DNA of 64,000 nt from Clostridium sp. 28_17 (GTDB taxonomy: Bacteria; Bacillota; Clostridia; TANB77; CAG-508): positions 32,318-96,317 of the forward strand of contig MNRS01000017.1 of NCBI GenBank assembly GCA_001916065.1, written 5' to 3'. A program made the position numbers and the translations under genes. Every line of letters begins with the position of its first letter. Position 1 is the first letter of the stretch. The notes below the pieces were generated by a model. The model did not search any database, was not told the origin of the DNA, and saw only the letters and a program-made list of their open reading frames with translations. Shown one piece after another: positions 1 to 9,020 of this stretch.

Positions 1-1
1 T

Positions 2-112
2 TTACCTGGTCAAAAAGATATGTGCCATCAAACTGATGAGTTTGTTTCTATTGATAATTTACTTTTGGCATATGAGATTTATTGTAGGGCTATTTATGAA
101 CTTTTACATTAA
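2..112 (+). CDS. M20 family metallopeptidase, C-terminal fragment
   Basis: Only the last 36 codons are in the window, ending at TAA 110-112. The translated tail (GQKDMCHQTDEFVSIDNLL, then a helix ending YELLH) matches the C-terminal dimer-proximal segment of M20 dipeptidase/ArgE/DapE-like zinc peptidases, where an H-x-x-(N/D)-E-(Y/F) motif carries a late metal-binding His. It is the only plus-strand gene at this edge and converges on ftsH. The subfamily cannot be resolved from this fragment. Confidence 0.6.
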   Translation, partial: LPGQKDMCHQTDEFVSIDNLLLAYEIYCRAIYELLH

Positions 113-138
113 GAAAGTTTATAACTTTCCTAGAATAT
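112..138. repeat. Terminator-associated palindromic repeat, copy 1 (short)
   Basis: AAAGTT and AACTTT arms with the CCTAGAATAT extension abut the U-tract (on the minus strand) of the ftsH terminator. The same AACTTTCCTAGAATAT block recurs at 11203, 24767, 34734 and, as a larger palindrome, at 42291. Confidence 0.7.
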
Positions 139-178
139 AAAAAAAGAGGGGTTTGGGTTCGTAGACCCATAATCCCTT
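139..178 (-). terminator. ftsH intrinsic terminator
   Basis: On the minus strand a GGG/GGGT...ACCC/CCC hairpin directly follows the ftsH stop codon and is followed by TCTTTTTTTATAT. It lies between convergent genes. Confidence 0.75.
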
Positions 179-1972
179 TTATTCTCCAAAAATTTCTTTA
201 AATTCTTGTTCATTTATTTTCTCTTGAGCAAGCAATGTCTGAGCAATAGCATCTAATTTATCTCTATGTTCAATCAATAACTTTTGTGCATTATTATATG
301 CCTCATCAATTAATGATTTAACCTCTGCTCCAATTTTATCACCAATATTTTCTCCAAATACAAACATATCATTTTGCTCTTTTCCTTGGAAGTCAATTGG
401 TCCTAAATTGTCACTCATACCGTATTTTGTAACCATTTCTCTTGCTATTCTTGTTGCAACTTCTATATCGTTACTTGCACCTGTTGAAATATCATCTAAA
501 ACTAATTTTTCTGCCGCTCTACCACCAAGTAATGCTATAAGTTTTTCTTTCATTTCTGTTTTAGAAATATAATATTTATCTTCATCAGATTTGTACATTG
601 TATATCCACCTGCAACACCTCTTGGTATAATTGATACTTCTTTTACATCTGTTTGTGTTGGTAAATATCTACTTACAACCGCATGTCCTGCTTCGTGGTA
701 TGCAGTTAATTTTTTGTCTTTTTCTGAATATACTCTTGTTTTCTTTTCTAGTCCTACTGTTACCTTTTTTACTGCTTCTTCTATATCAGAGTTTTCTATT
801 TCATCATGTTTGTTTATTGTTGCTATAATTGCTGCTTCATTTAAAATATTAGCAAGTTCTGCACCTGTAAATCCTGCAGTGTCTTCTGCTATACTTTCTA
901 AGTTTACATCATCAGAAAGTTTTTTATCTTCCGCATGAATTTTTAAAATTTCTAATCTTCCTTTTAAATCAGGTACTGGAATTGTTATTTGTCTATCAAA
1001 TCTTCCTGGTCTTAATAATGCTTTATCTAGCATTTCAGGTCTATTTGTTGCTGCTAATACTATTATAGTTTCTTCTGAACTGAATCCATCCATTTCAACT
1101 AATAATTGATTTAGTGTTTGATTGTTTTCTGTTTCTGCTCCACTGTTTGATGTTCTTCTTGCTCCTATTGCATCAATCTCATCTATAAACACTATACATG
1201 GAGATAATTTTCTTGCTCTTTCAAACAATTTTCTAACTCTTGATGCACCAAGTCCTGCAAACATTTCTATAAATTCTGAACCACTCATTGAAATAAATGG
1301 TACATCTGCTTCTCCTGCAATTGCTTTTGCTATCAATGTTTTACCTGTTCCTGGTTTTCCATATAATAAAACTCCTTTTGGAATTTTTGCACCCATTTTA
1401 CTGAATTTTTCTGGTTTTTTCAAAAAGTCTACTATTTCAATTAATTCTTCTTTTTCTTCGTCAAGTCCTGCAACATCTTTAAATTTTATTTTTGTTTTTC
1501 TTTCTGTATCATCATATACTTGTCCTTTTTCTCCCAAACCTTGCATTTTGAATATCATTACAAATAATGCTACCATTACAATTGTTGGAAGTAAACTTAA
1601 TAATGCTGTTGATAAAACTACTAATGTACTTTTTGGTTTTTGTATTAACTCTATTTCATTTCCTTCTGCTACTTTTTGTTGTACTAATTCGATAAATGCT
1701 TCTGTGTTTGGAACTATAGATTTCTTTTCTTCATCTACATTTTTCATTTTTACTTTTACTGATGTACTTCCAACTGACATTTCTATTTTTTCTACATTTC
1801 CATATGATATCTCTTTTATTAGGTCTGTATATGCTAATGTTTTATCATCTTGATTTTGATTTTTGCTAACAAAATACATTGATATACCTACCATTATTAC
1901 TAGAATAACCCCTAATATTATTGATGATATTAGTATTTTCTTGTCATTTTTTTTGTTTTGGTTTTTATCCAT
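179..1972 (-). CDS. ftsH: ATP-dependent zinc metalloprotease FtsH
   Basis: Membrane-anchored AAA+ protease that extracts and degrades membrane and regulatory proteins as a hexamer. The 597-residue product has two N-terminal membrane segments (about 13-35 and 117-140) flanking a small extracytoplasmic domain, Walker A GKPGTGKT near 204, Walker B FIDEID near 260, the SRH arginine region (RPGRFDR), and the zinc motif HEAGH near 428. Length is slightly short of the usual 610-650 because the hydrophilic C-terminal tail is minimal. The start has an AAGGAAT ribosome site. It is followed by its own terminator and preceded 30 bp upstream by the DUF1189 gene, so the two are probably cotranscribed. Confidence 0.97.
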   Translation of the reverse strand: MDKNQNKKNDKKILISSIILGVILVIMVGISMYFVSKNQNQDDKTLAYTDLIKEISYGNVEKIEMSVGSTSVKVKMKNVDEEKKSIVPNTEAFIELVQQKVAEGNEIELIQKPKSTLVVLSTALLSLLPTIVMVALFVMIFKMQGLGEKGQVYDDTERKTKIKFKDVAGLDEEKEELIEIVDFLKKPEKFSKMGAKIPKGVLLYGKPGTGKTLIAKAIAGEADVPFISMSGSEFIEMFAGLGASRVRKLFERARKLSPCIVFIDEIDAIGARRTSNSGAETENNQTLNQLLVEMDGFSSEETIIVLAATNRPEMLDKALLRPGRFDRQITIPVPDLKGRLEILKIHAEDKKLSDDVNLESIAEDTAGFTGAELANILNEAAIIATINKHDEIENSDIEEAVKKVTVGLEKKTRVYSEKDKKLTAYHEAGHAVVSRYLPTQTDVKEVSIIPRGVAGGYTMYKSDEDKYYISKTEMKEKLIALLGGRAAEKLVLDDISTGASNDIEVATRIAREMVTKYGMSDNLGPIDFQGKEQNDMFVFGENIGDKIGAEVKSLIDEAYNNAQKLLIEHRDKLDAIAQTLLAQEKINEQEFKEIFGE

Positions 1973-2002
1973 TTATTTTTTTATTCCTTTCTTTCTTGTT
2001 TT

Positions 2003-3046
2003 TTACGCATTTGAGCCTTCTGGTTCTTCTCCGTCATTATCTTTTTCTTCTTGTTCTTTATTCTGTTCTTCTTTTTTCTTTTTGTCTTTTTTGCTTTCTG
2101 GTTTTTCTCTCTTTTCTTCTTTATTTTCTTCTTTATTTTCTTCTTTAATTTGTTTTTCTACTTCAACTATTTTTTGAACTTCACCTTGTTTCTTGTTAAA
2201 TTCTGTTTTTAAAATAAATATTGCAGCCATTATATATATTGAAGCTATTAATGCATATAATACCTCAAAATATGATATTTGATATGGGTAAAATGCATTT
2301 ATTGCTATATATATAATATTTAATAATGCAGGTAATGTTATTGCATATATTGCCATATTAAATATTGCTACATATCTTATTTTTAGTTTTAATATCATTG
2401 TTGCTAAATATCCAAAAATACTTATAATTATGATGTAGAATAGTAGGTTTATTAAATAAATCACAAATGAGTATATTAATAGTGATGCAAATAAACTAAA
2501 ATATAAATTCATTATTCCATTTCCATTTAAATAATCTAATAGTGATTGTTTATTGAATTCTGTTATTCCCATTTGTCCAAACAAGTCTTTGTAACTATAA
2601 TCTGTTGTTCCGTTTGTACCAGATTGTTTTAACATTAATTTGTTTTTTAAAATTATTACTGCATTTTCTTCATCACTTGTTTCTTCTATATATTGATTAA
2701 TTTGTTGTTCATCGTCTGTTTTTGTATCTACTATAATTTTTCCAAAGTTTTCATTTTCATCTATTATTGCTTCTTCTGCTCCAACTTGTAATGTATCTTC
2801 TTTATATGTTAATTCTGGTATTTTTTTGTCTATATATTTTGCTACTTCTTTTACTTTTAGACTTGTTCTATATACAGTTGCAAATGATGATATTACTCCT
2901 ATAATTAATACTAATGTCATTAAATATATTATCGCTCTTCCTAATCCTTCTGCTGATAATTCTGGATATTTTTCTATTTTGTTTATTGAATACCAAATCT
3001 TTTTAAAAAATCCTTTATTTATTTTTTCTTGAGGCTCTTTTTTCAT
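2003..3046 (-). CDS. DUF1189-like multispanning membrane protein
   Basis: A 347-residue protein with one membrane helix near residues 35-58, an extracytoplasmic acidic domain (about 70-170), then a cluster of four or so hydrophobic helices (about 175-300), and a highly charged cytoplasmic tail rich in Lys and Glu. The N-terminal pattern (FFKKIWYSI..IEKYPE..AEGLGRAI) resembles DUF1189 proteins of Firmicutes, whose function is unknown. It lies just upstream of ftsH in the same direction, so it may be a membrane partner or substrate, but that is inference from position. Confidence 0.6.
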   Translation of the reverse strand: MKKEPQEKINKGFFKKIWYSINKIEKYPELSAEGLGRAIIYLMTLVLIIGVISSFATVYRTSLKVKEVAKYIDKKIPELTYKEDTLQVGAEEAIIDENENFGKIIVDTKTDDEQQINQYIEETSDEENAVIILKNKLMLKQSGTNGTTDYSYKDLFGQMGITEFNKQSLLDYLNGNGIMNLYFSLFASLLIYSFVIYLINLLFYIIIISIFGYLATMILKLKIRYVAIFNMAIYAITLPALLNIIYIAINAFYPYQISYFEVLYALIASIYIMAAIFILKTEFNKKQGEVQKIVEVEKQIKEENKEENKEEKREKPESKKDKKKKEEQNKEQEEKDNDGEEPEGSNA

Positions 3047-3090
3047 TTTTTCACATTCCTTTCTTAGGTTCTATTTGAATTGTGGTTATT

Positions 3091-4218
3091 TCAATTCCAT
3101 TCCCTTTTAACGCTACTATCAACGTGTTTTATGTTTGCATTAAAAATCACTTCATCTCCTATTTTTATATCTTTTCCAGTTATATCAACTGTAACATGAT
3201 ATGTTCCAACTCTTCCCAATATAGGACAATTTTGATTGTTTATGTTTACATACATTTGTTGCTTTTTTAATGCATCTTTTATATCTCTTACAATATATCT
3301 TATTTTGTCAACAGTTCTAAACATATCTCTTCCAGTTTGTATATTTATTCCGTCCATATATCCTGTTGGGATTATTGCAACTGTTGTGGTTCTTTTGGTT
3401 GTGTATGCATTTGAATAACCTACATTAAATCCTTTTGGTAATTCTTTTATTTCTGCTACATTTGATTTTAAATATCCTATTTTTTTTAGTCCCATTGTGT
3501 TTTTAAATGATATTCTTCCTGTAAATGCTGAACCTATTCTTACTGCATTTAAATGCATTTGTGGGAATTTTATAAATGCTGATGTATTACATACATGCAA
3601 TATTCCTGTTTCTATTTCATTCATTTTTAATGTTTCTATACAATCTATAAATCTATTAAATTGGGTTTTTGTGTATTTATCGTCATAGTATGCGTTTGAA
3701 AAATGTGTGAAAGTTCCTTCTATTTTTATATTTTGCAATGGTTTTATTGTTTTTATTATTTCTTCTCTATTACTATATATAAATCCATATCTTCCAAACC
3801 CTGTATCTATTTTTAAATGTACTTTTATTTTTTTGTTTAGTTCTTGTCCTACTTTTTCAACTGTTTCTGCTGCTTCTTTTGAGCCTATTGTTAAAATTAT
3901 ATTATTTTCTACAAGTGTTTGTATGTCTTCTTTTATTGCAGTTGAAGATAACATTAATATTTTTGCGTCTGTTTCTTCAATTCCTGCTTGTCTTATTTTT
4001 AGTGCTTCTTCAATTGTTGATACTGCTAAAAAATTTATACCATTGTCTATTAAAAATTTTGAGTATTCTTCAATTCCTAAGCCATATCCATTTGCTTTTA
4101 CTACTGCTATTATTTTTACTTTTTTTCCATTGTCGTCTGGTAAATTTGTTTCTGCATATTCTTTTATTTTTTGTATGTTATATCTTAAATCTTCTTTATT
4201 TATAACTACTGCTTTCAC
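3091..4218 (-). CDS. alr: Alanine racemase
   Basis: PLP-dependent interconversion of L- and D-alanine for peptidoglycan. The PLP lysine motif VVKANGYGLG lies near residue 40, and the second-domain region before PTGYMDG near 288 is where the catalytic tyrosine of the family is expected. I chose the GTG at 4218 because CGGAGG lies 5 nt before it; a longer reading from an upstream TTG (4242) has no ribosome site and would start inside an inverted repeat. The C-terminus is shorter and more divergent than usual: the customary GRVCMDQ segment reads GRVGTYHVTVDI and the protein ends soon after, so substrate preference could differ. It lies downstream of the FemABX gene, consistent with a cell-wall role. 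Confidence 0.85.
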   Translation of the reverse strand: MKAVVINKEDLRYNIQKIKEYAETNLPDDNGKKVKIIAVVKANGYGLGIEEYSKFLIDNGINFLAVSTIEEALKIRQAGIEETDAKILMLSSTAIKEDIQTLVENNIILTIGSKEAAETVEKVGQELNKKIKVHLKIDTGFGRYGFIYSNREEIIKTIKPLQNIKIEGTFTHFSNAYYDDKYTKTQFNRFIDCIETLKMNEIETGILHVCNTSAFIKFPQMHLNAVRIGSAFTGRISFKNTMGLKKIGYLKSNVAEIKELPKGFNVGYSNAYTTKRTTTVAIIPTGYMDGINIQTGRDMFRTVDKIRYIVRDIKDALKKQQMYVNINNQNCPILGRVGTYHVTVDITGKDIKIGDEVIFNANIKHVDSSVKREWN

Positions 4219-4242
4219 ATTTTCCTCCGTTTTTTTAACCAA

Positions 4243-4307
4243 TTGGGACGTTGTTCATTTGGTTGAAAAATTTTTGATTATTTTCAGCCATTAAATATAC
4301 GTCCCTT
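4243..4307. repeat. GGGACGT inverted repeat between femX-like gene and alr
   Basis: GGGACG at 4245-4250 pairs with CGTCCC at 4300-4305 across about 50 nt. A similarly built element with AGGGACGT and GTCCCTAA ends lies at 51288-51346, also between two minus-strand genes. It may be a small REP-like unit or a weak intercistronic hairpin. Confidence 0.45.
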
Positions 4308-4321
4308 ATGGTTCTAATGGT

Positions 4322-5383
4322 CTATTTTTTTATGTTTCTTTTTATTTGTCTTAATGTTCTAAATGCCTTTTCTGAGAATTTGTATAATCTATATTTTACT
4401 GGTTTAAATGGTATGTATATTTCGCCTATAAATTCTGTAAATTTTGCTCCAAATCCTTTTTTAAATCTGTATAATCCATATTGTGGATGATTTTCATCAA
4501 CAACTCCTGATACACCTCTAAAATCATATATATCATCATGTCTTGCTATTGCCATTTTTATCATTTCCCATTGCAATAAATAATTTGGCATTAAATTTCT
4601 GTGTTGATTACTACTTGCTCCGTATAAGTACCATGTTTTGTTTCCATAGAATATTGGTATTACACCTGATATTGGTTTTCCATCATAATAAGCCATTAAT
4701 AATTTCATATGTCCACCTGGTACCATGTTGTCATACATTTTTTCAAAATATGATAATGGTCTTGTTATAAATCCATCCCTGTTTCCTGTTTCTATCATTA
4801 TTTTGTGGAAGTCTTTTAAATCTTCTCTTGTTCCTTCTTTTACTGTTACGCCTTTTCTTCCTGCTAAACGGATATTATATCTCCATTTTTGGTGGAATCC
4901 TGCCATTACTTCTTCTTCTGTTTTATCTTTTATGTCTAGTCTAAATACAAATCTTGGTTGTATTTCGTCTTTGAAGTCTTTTGCATCATCTTTTATTTTG
5001 TATCCTAAATTTGTTACTATATCTCTAAATGCTTGGTCTTCTTTTTCTATATCTGGTTCTATTCTAAGTCCAATCGCATTATATTTTTTTGCTAATTCCT
5101 TTGCGCCGTCTGTTAGTTGTTTCATTACTGATATGTCATGTATGTCACACACTGGACCTCTTGATGCGTACATAATATTGCCAAATATTGGCATTTTTCT
5201 TATCCATACACATAGTGATCCTATTATGTTTTTGTCTTCGTCTTCTGCTAGTATTACTTCTGGTTTCCAGTTTGGTTTCTTTACTTCTGCCCATTCTAGT
5301 GATTGTTGAAAGTTACATCTTTCGTTTCCTTCTAAAAATTTTTTGTATTGTTGTTTCGATTCTTCGTCTTCTACAAATCTCAT
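4322..5383 (-). CDS. FemABX-family peptidoglycan bridge aminoacyltransferase
   Basis: A 353-residue protein of the FemABX (GNAT-fold pair) family, which transfers amino acids from aminoacyl-tRNA onto lipid-linked peptidoglycan precursors to build the interpeptide bridge. Family features include the N-terminal FQQSLEWAEVKK segment, the central QPRFVFRLDIKDKTEEEV block, KWRYNIRLAGRKGV, and the C-terminal DFRGVSG and YRFKKGFGAKFTEFIGE motifs. The coiled-coil arm seen in staphylococcal FemA is absent, as in many clostridial members. It sits directly upstream of alr. The exact amino acid donor cannot be deduced. Confidence 0.88.
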   Translation of the reverse strand: MRFVEDEESKQQYKKFLEGNERCNFQQSLEWAEVKKPNWKPEVILAEDEDKNIIGSLCVWIRKMPIFGNIMYASRGPVCDIHDISVMKQLTDGAKELAKKYNAIGLRIEPDIEKEDQAFRDIVTNLGYKIKDDAKDFKDEIQPRFVFRLDIKDKTEEEVMAGFHQKWRYNIRLAGRKGVTVKEGTREDLKDFHKIMIETGNRDGFITRPLSYFEKMYDNMVPGGHMKLLMAYYDGKPISGVIPIFYGNKTWYLYGASSNQHRNLMPNYLLQWEMIKMAIARHDDIYDFRGVSGVVDENHPQYGLYRFKKGFGAKFTEFIGEIYIPFKPVKYRLYKFSEKAFRTLRQIKRNIKK

Positions 5384-5451
5384 TCTTATTTTTTCCTCCT
5401 AATTTATTTGCAATTATTCATATTTTACACCAGACAAGGTTTTTTTACAAG

Positions 5452-5868
5452 TTATTGTTCTGTTTTTTGCAAAATTTCTTTTAATCTATCAGTTTGTTTT
5501 GTTAAATATAAATAACCTATCAACGCTTCAAATGCTGTTGAATACATATAATCTTGGACATTAGCATTTTTAGGTAAATGATGATTTTCTGCATTTCTTC
5601 CTCTTCTTACAATATCTTGTTCCTTTTCTGTTAAATCATCATATATCTTTTTTAATGTCTTTGCTTGTGCTTGAGCCTTAACATGTTTTATTGCCTCTAT
5701 ATGTAACGCATGTGGTTTTAATTTTGTTTCATTTACTAATTTTGTTCTTATATATAATTCATATACGCAGTCTCCGACATATGCCCAAGTTAGTGGTGGC
5801 ATCATATTTACTTCTTGTTCATCTTTTTTTAATTCTATATAATCGTTCAATATTTTTATTCCTTTCAT
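5452..5868 (-). CDS. mrnC: Mini-ribonuclease 3
   Basis: Small RNase III-like endonuclease that lacks the dsRNA-binding domain and matures 23S rRNA ends. The 138-residue product has the RNase III signature (LTWAYVGDCVYELYIR), the second block RRGRNAE, and the catalytic YSTAFEALIGYLYL motif. The start at 5868 has no obvious ribosome site; a TTG seven codons later follows AAAGGA with good spacing, so the first six residues are uncertain. In many Firmicutes it is near cysS and rRNA methylase genes; here it sits between a metallopeptidase-like gene and the FemABX gene. Confidence 0.92.
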   Translation of the reverse strand: MKGIKILNDYIELKKDEQEVNMMPPLTWAYVGDCVYELYIRTKLVNETKLKPHALHIEAIKHVKAQAQAKTLKKIYDDLTEKEQDIVRRGRNAENHHLPKNANVQDYMYSTAFEALIGYLYLTKQTDRLKEILQKTEQ

Positions 5869-5943
5869 TTTTTACCGTTACAATTTACAGTTTCTTAAAT
5901 TATTATTTGCTAAGTCATTCCAATTTAGTAATTATAACTATCT

Positions 5944-6804
5944 TCAAATATCTTTTTGGTTTGATTTATTGAATTCATTATATTGTTCATGTTCTTTTGT
6001 TTCTTGCTCAGTTATATTGCTTGAAAAATTATCTTGCTTATAATAATCCGTAAATTGCTTGTGCTTTTCTTTAGAATTACTTACCGGCAATGCTTTTGCT
6101 TTATTTTTTAACATCGTGTTTTTAAATCTACTTATAAGATTTATCCACTTATTTTTTCTTTCCATTTTTTTTAAATATTTATCTAAATTTTTATCAATTG
6201 GTTTTAATAGTGCATCAATTTCATCATCTCTTCTAAATAAAAAATTATTATATATTTCATCAAATGATTTTTTTCCACAAAAATTTTCTAAAAAATCTTC
6301 CATAAACTTTACATCATTATTAAGATATATTTTCATAAGAATATTAGAATCTTTAGTATATTTTATCATCATTGGTTCTAATTTTGAAAAAAGTCTGTTT
6401 CCTTGCCTATAATTTCTTGGCTTTTCTCCACTTATTTTGCACGCAATATAGTCTGTAATTCCTTCATTTATTTCATTAGAAAATCTTAGGCTTCCATCAC
6501 CTGCAATTCCATTTACTGTTCTATGTCCGTTGCTGTCAAATTTGCTAGATAGTGTATGTAAAACTTCATGAATAACTGTATGTTTTGTAGCATATGGGCC
6601 AAGATAGCTTTCTCCATTACGATTAAATCCTTCTAATTTTTCATTGTCATAATCTGATTTTCCATATGCTTTTAGCAAATCTGTAATATAATCGTATATA
6701 TGAATTTTTGAAAAAGCTTTTTCCACTCTTTCTGTAGTAGTATATTTCATTAATTCTGAATTATATATTTTATATTTTGCTTCATTTACTAAATCGTAAT
6801 TCAT
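5944..6804 (-). CDS. HEXXH-motif putative metallopeptidase
   Basis: About 286 residues, no signal peptide. The segment TVIHEVLHTLSSKF (near residues 77-90) contains HEVLH, and about 35 residues on, NEGITDYIACK supplies a glutamate in the place expected for a gluzincin third ligand. The C-terminal third is charged and rich in Lys, Asn and Gln. The start at 6804 (second of two adjacent ATGs) has an AGAGAGG site. I do not recognise the family, and a cytoplasmic zinc protease is inference from the motif pair. It is cotranscribed downstream of rbgA (20 bp gap). Confidence 0.55.
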   Translation of the reverse strand: MNYDLVNEAKYKIYNSELMKYTTTERVEKAFSKIHIYDYITDLLKAYGKSDYDNEKLEGFNRNGESYLGPYATKHTVIHEVLHTLSSKFDSNGHRTVNGIAGDGSLRFSNEINEGITDYIACKISGEKPRNYRQGNRLFSKLEPMMIKYTKDSNILMKIYLNNDVKFMEDFLENFCGKKSFDEIYNNFLFRRDDEIDALLKPIDKNLDKYLKKMERKNKWINLISRFKNTMLKNKAKALPVSNSKEKHKQFTDYYKQDNFSSNITEQETKEHEQYNEFNKSNQKDI

Positions 6805-6824
6805 CATTTTTCCTCTCTAATCTC

Positions 6825-7772
6825 TTAATTAACCTTTTCTATTGTTACTTTTCCTAATTTTCCGTTTTTAAACTCATCTAATATTAATCTTGATGTCTTT
6901 TCTTCGTCTATTTTTCCTCCTGTCATCATGCATCCTCTTTTTTTGCCTATTTCTAGCATAATTTCATAAATATTAGCGTTTTCAGGTTGTTCTTTTTCTA
7001 GTGTTTGTTCTATAAATTTTTCGTCTATTTTATATCTATCACATAATTTTGTTCTATAATTTTCTAATAAAAATTTCGTTAATTGATATGCTATTTCTAT
7101 CTTATCTAATATTTCTTCTTTTATTGAACCTGTAAAACATAAGTGTAATGCCACTTCTTCACTTTCAAATTTTGGCCATAAAACTCCTGGTGTATCCAGT
7201 AGTTCTATTTTTTCGTTTATTCTAATCCATTGCTTTTGTTTTGTAACTCCTGGTTTGTTTCCAACTCCTGCTGTTGTTCTTTTTGATATTCTATTTATAA
7301 ATGATGATTTACCAACATTTGGTATTCCTAATATCATTGCTCTTATTTTTCTTCCTGTTCTTCCTTTTTCTGCATGAGCATCTAAATCTATTTGCATTAT
7401 TTTTTCTATTTGTCTAATACATTCGTCTATCCCTCTTCCTGAGTTTGAGTCTACCAATACTGTTGGTATGTTTTTCTTTTTGAAATGTTCAACCCATAAT
7501 TTGTTTTGTCTGTCATCTGATAAATCGCATTTATTTAGTACTATTATTTTCTTTTTATTTTTTGTTATTTCTGCAATATTTGGATTTTGACTTGATATTG
7601 GTATACGTGCATCTAATAGTTCTATTACTATATCTATTAATTTTAAGTCTTGTATTATTTGTTTTTTTGTTTTTTCCATGTGCCCTGGATACCAATTTAG
7701 ACGGACCTTACTTTTATCATTATCATTATTTTTCTTTTCTGCTCTAATTTTTCTTTTTTGGTACATATCCAT
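6825..7772 (-). CDS. rbgA: Ribosome biogenesis GTPase RbgA (YlqF)
   Basis: Circularly permuted GTPase needed for late 50S assembly. The motif order is the diagnostic G4-G5-G1-G2-G3: NKCD near residue 83, then GIPNVGKSSF near 152, then LDTPGVLWP near 192. The N-terminal WYPGHMEKTKKQ segment is characteristic of the YlqF/RbgA subgroup, and the C-terminal ANTAR-like domain (GGKIDEEKTSRLILDEFKNG) is present. The start has AAGGAAG upstream. The 70 bp before the next upstream gene holds nothing recognisable. Confidence 0.95.
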   Translation of the reverse strand: MDMYQKRKIRAEKKNNDNDKSKVRLNWYPGHMEKTKKQIIQDLKLIDIVIELLDARIPISSQNPNIAEITKNKKKIIVLNKCDLSDDRQNKLWVEHFKKKNIPTVLVDSNSGRGIDECIRQIEKIMQIDLDAHAEKGRTGRKIRAMILGIPNVGKSSFINRISKRTTAGVGNKPGVTKQKQWIRINEKIELLDTPGVLWPKFESEEVALHLCFTGSIKEEILDKIEIAYQLTKFLLENYRTKLCDRYKIDEKFIEQTLEKEQPENANIYEIMLEIGKKRGCMMTGGKIDEEKTSRLILDEFKNGKLGKVTIEKVN

Positions 7773-7842
7773 TTAAATCACTTCCTTTTTGTAATTTGTA
7801 TCCCCTATTTTATGGTATATTATTTACTTATATCTCTTGTAT

Positions 7843-8964
7843 TTAAAATCCATAATATTTTTTCACATTGTCATATGATAGCTTTTCAAAAAACATTTTT
7901 CCAGTAATAGTTGGTTTTAGTTGTCGTACACTATCTATGTTAAATGAAATTAATCCGTCTTTTTCATAGCAATCCCTAATATATACAAAAAATAAAGGAT
8001 TTATTTTATATCCAGAAATTCTGCCATTTCCGCCTCTTTCTTTTCTTGATTGTAGTTTTTCTTTTTTTATACATACGGTGTTTTCTTCTATTGATGCACC
8101 CATATTTTCCAAAAATCTCTTTAGTGCTTTTGGAGTCCACACTTTATAATGATTTCTTCCGGCTGGGCGTATTTCACCTTCTAAATTTGCCCATATTGAT
8201 ATTTGATTTACAGGCATCATAACTAAATTACCATAACAATCTTCTGTGCATAAAACATCTGCATATTTTTTTCTATAATTATTTGTTACTGCTAAATTAA
8301 CACTTTCTTCAGAAAATTCATTAATATTATGTCCCATTGATTCAAAGAAATTTAAATTTTTTTGTTCTAACAGCATATCTTTAAATTGTGGATATCTTTC
8401 AATAAAGTTATCAGTTATTTTTATTTTTCCATCTTCTCCATATTTTGGTAGATCAGGTTCACTTGCTTTTGCACCTTGCTCTTTAAATTCTATTGTATAA
8501 ATATTTAAATCCATTACTGTTATTAAGGCACTATCAATACCATTGCATCCACCTGCTTGAATCAGCATACGGCTCTTATCACTGTTATAGTAGACATATC
8601 TTGGAACTAATGAATATGATTTTAGTAATGCTTTTATATTTTTATTTATCATATCATTGTTGTTGTTTAAACAAATGTGGAACTGGTTTAACTCAAACAT
8701 ATTCGCTAATGTTTGAGCATAAACACATTCACTAAATACTGCTGGTTGAATATTTTTTCCAGTTTCGTAGCTTTTTGCTATTTGATTTGCTAAAGCAGGA
8801 CATTTTTTCTCTATTTGTAGTAAATCCATCAAATTTCTTCGTGCAATTGCTTTTTTCCACAAATTGTTTCTTGTTCTTTTATCATAAATTACTTCTTGCT
8901 TTTTTATTGTATAAAATTCTTTCATTATTTCTGATTGCAATTTTGTTAATGGTATTTCACTCAT
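7843..8964 (-). CDS. Putative type II restriction endonuclease partner of the adjacent methylase
   Basis: A 373-residue protein encoded directly downstream of an N6-adenine DNA methylase, the usual layout of a type II restriction-modification pair. A PD-(D/E)XK-like arrangement is visible: acidic residue in GGCNGIDSAL followed by IYTIEFKEQG (E-x-K) around residues 132-160. The C-terminal part (SRKERGGNGRISGYKINPLFFVYI) is basic and could bind DNA. No exact family is recognised. The start has no ribosome site at normal spacing; AAAGGGG lies about 43 nt upstream, separated from the ATG by a hairpin (see 8979-9007). Confidence 0.6.
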   Translation of the reverse strand: MSEIPLTKLQSEIMKEFYTIKKQEVIYDKRTRNNLWKKAIARRNLMDLLQIEKKCPALANQIAKSYETGKNIQPAVFSECVYAQTLANMFELNQFHICLNNNNDMINKNIKALLKSYSLVPRYVYYNSDKSRMLIQAGGCNGIDSALITVMDLNIYTIEFKEQGAKASEPDLPKYGEDGKIKITDNFIERYPQFKDMLLEQKNLNFFESMGHNINEFSEESVNLAVTNNYRKKYADVLCTEDCYGNLVMMPVNQISIWANLEGEIRPAGRNHYKVWTPKALKRFLENMGASIEENTVCIKKEKLQSRKERGGNGRISGYKINPLFFVYIRDCYEKDGLISFNIDSVRQLKPTITGKMFFEKLSYDNVKKYYGF

Positions 8965-8978
8965 ATTTTGTCTTATAA

Positions 8979-9007
8979 TTAATCAATTATTTTAATTAGT
9001 TGATTAA
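8979..9007. promoter_or_regulatory. Inverted repeat between methylase and endonuclease genes
   Basis: Perfect 8-bp arms TTAATCAA/TTGATTAA with a 13-nt AT-only loop. On the mRNA the hairpin stands between an AAAGGGG sequence and the endonuclease ATG. It could shorten the effective spacing of the ribosome site or act as an operator. No C-protein gene is seen nearby. Confidence 0.5.
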
Positions 9008-9020
9008 CCCCTTTCTTTTA

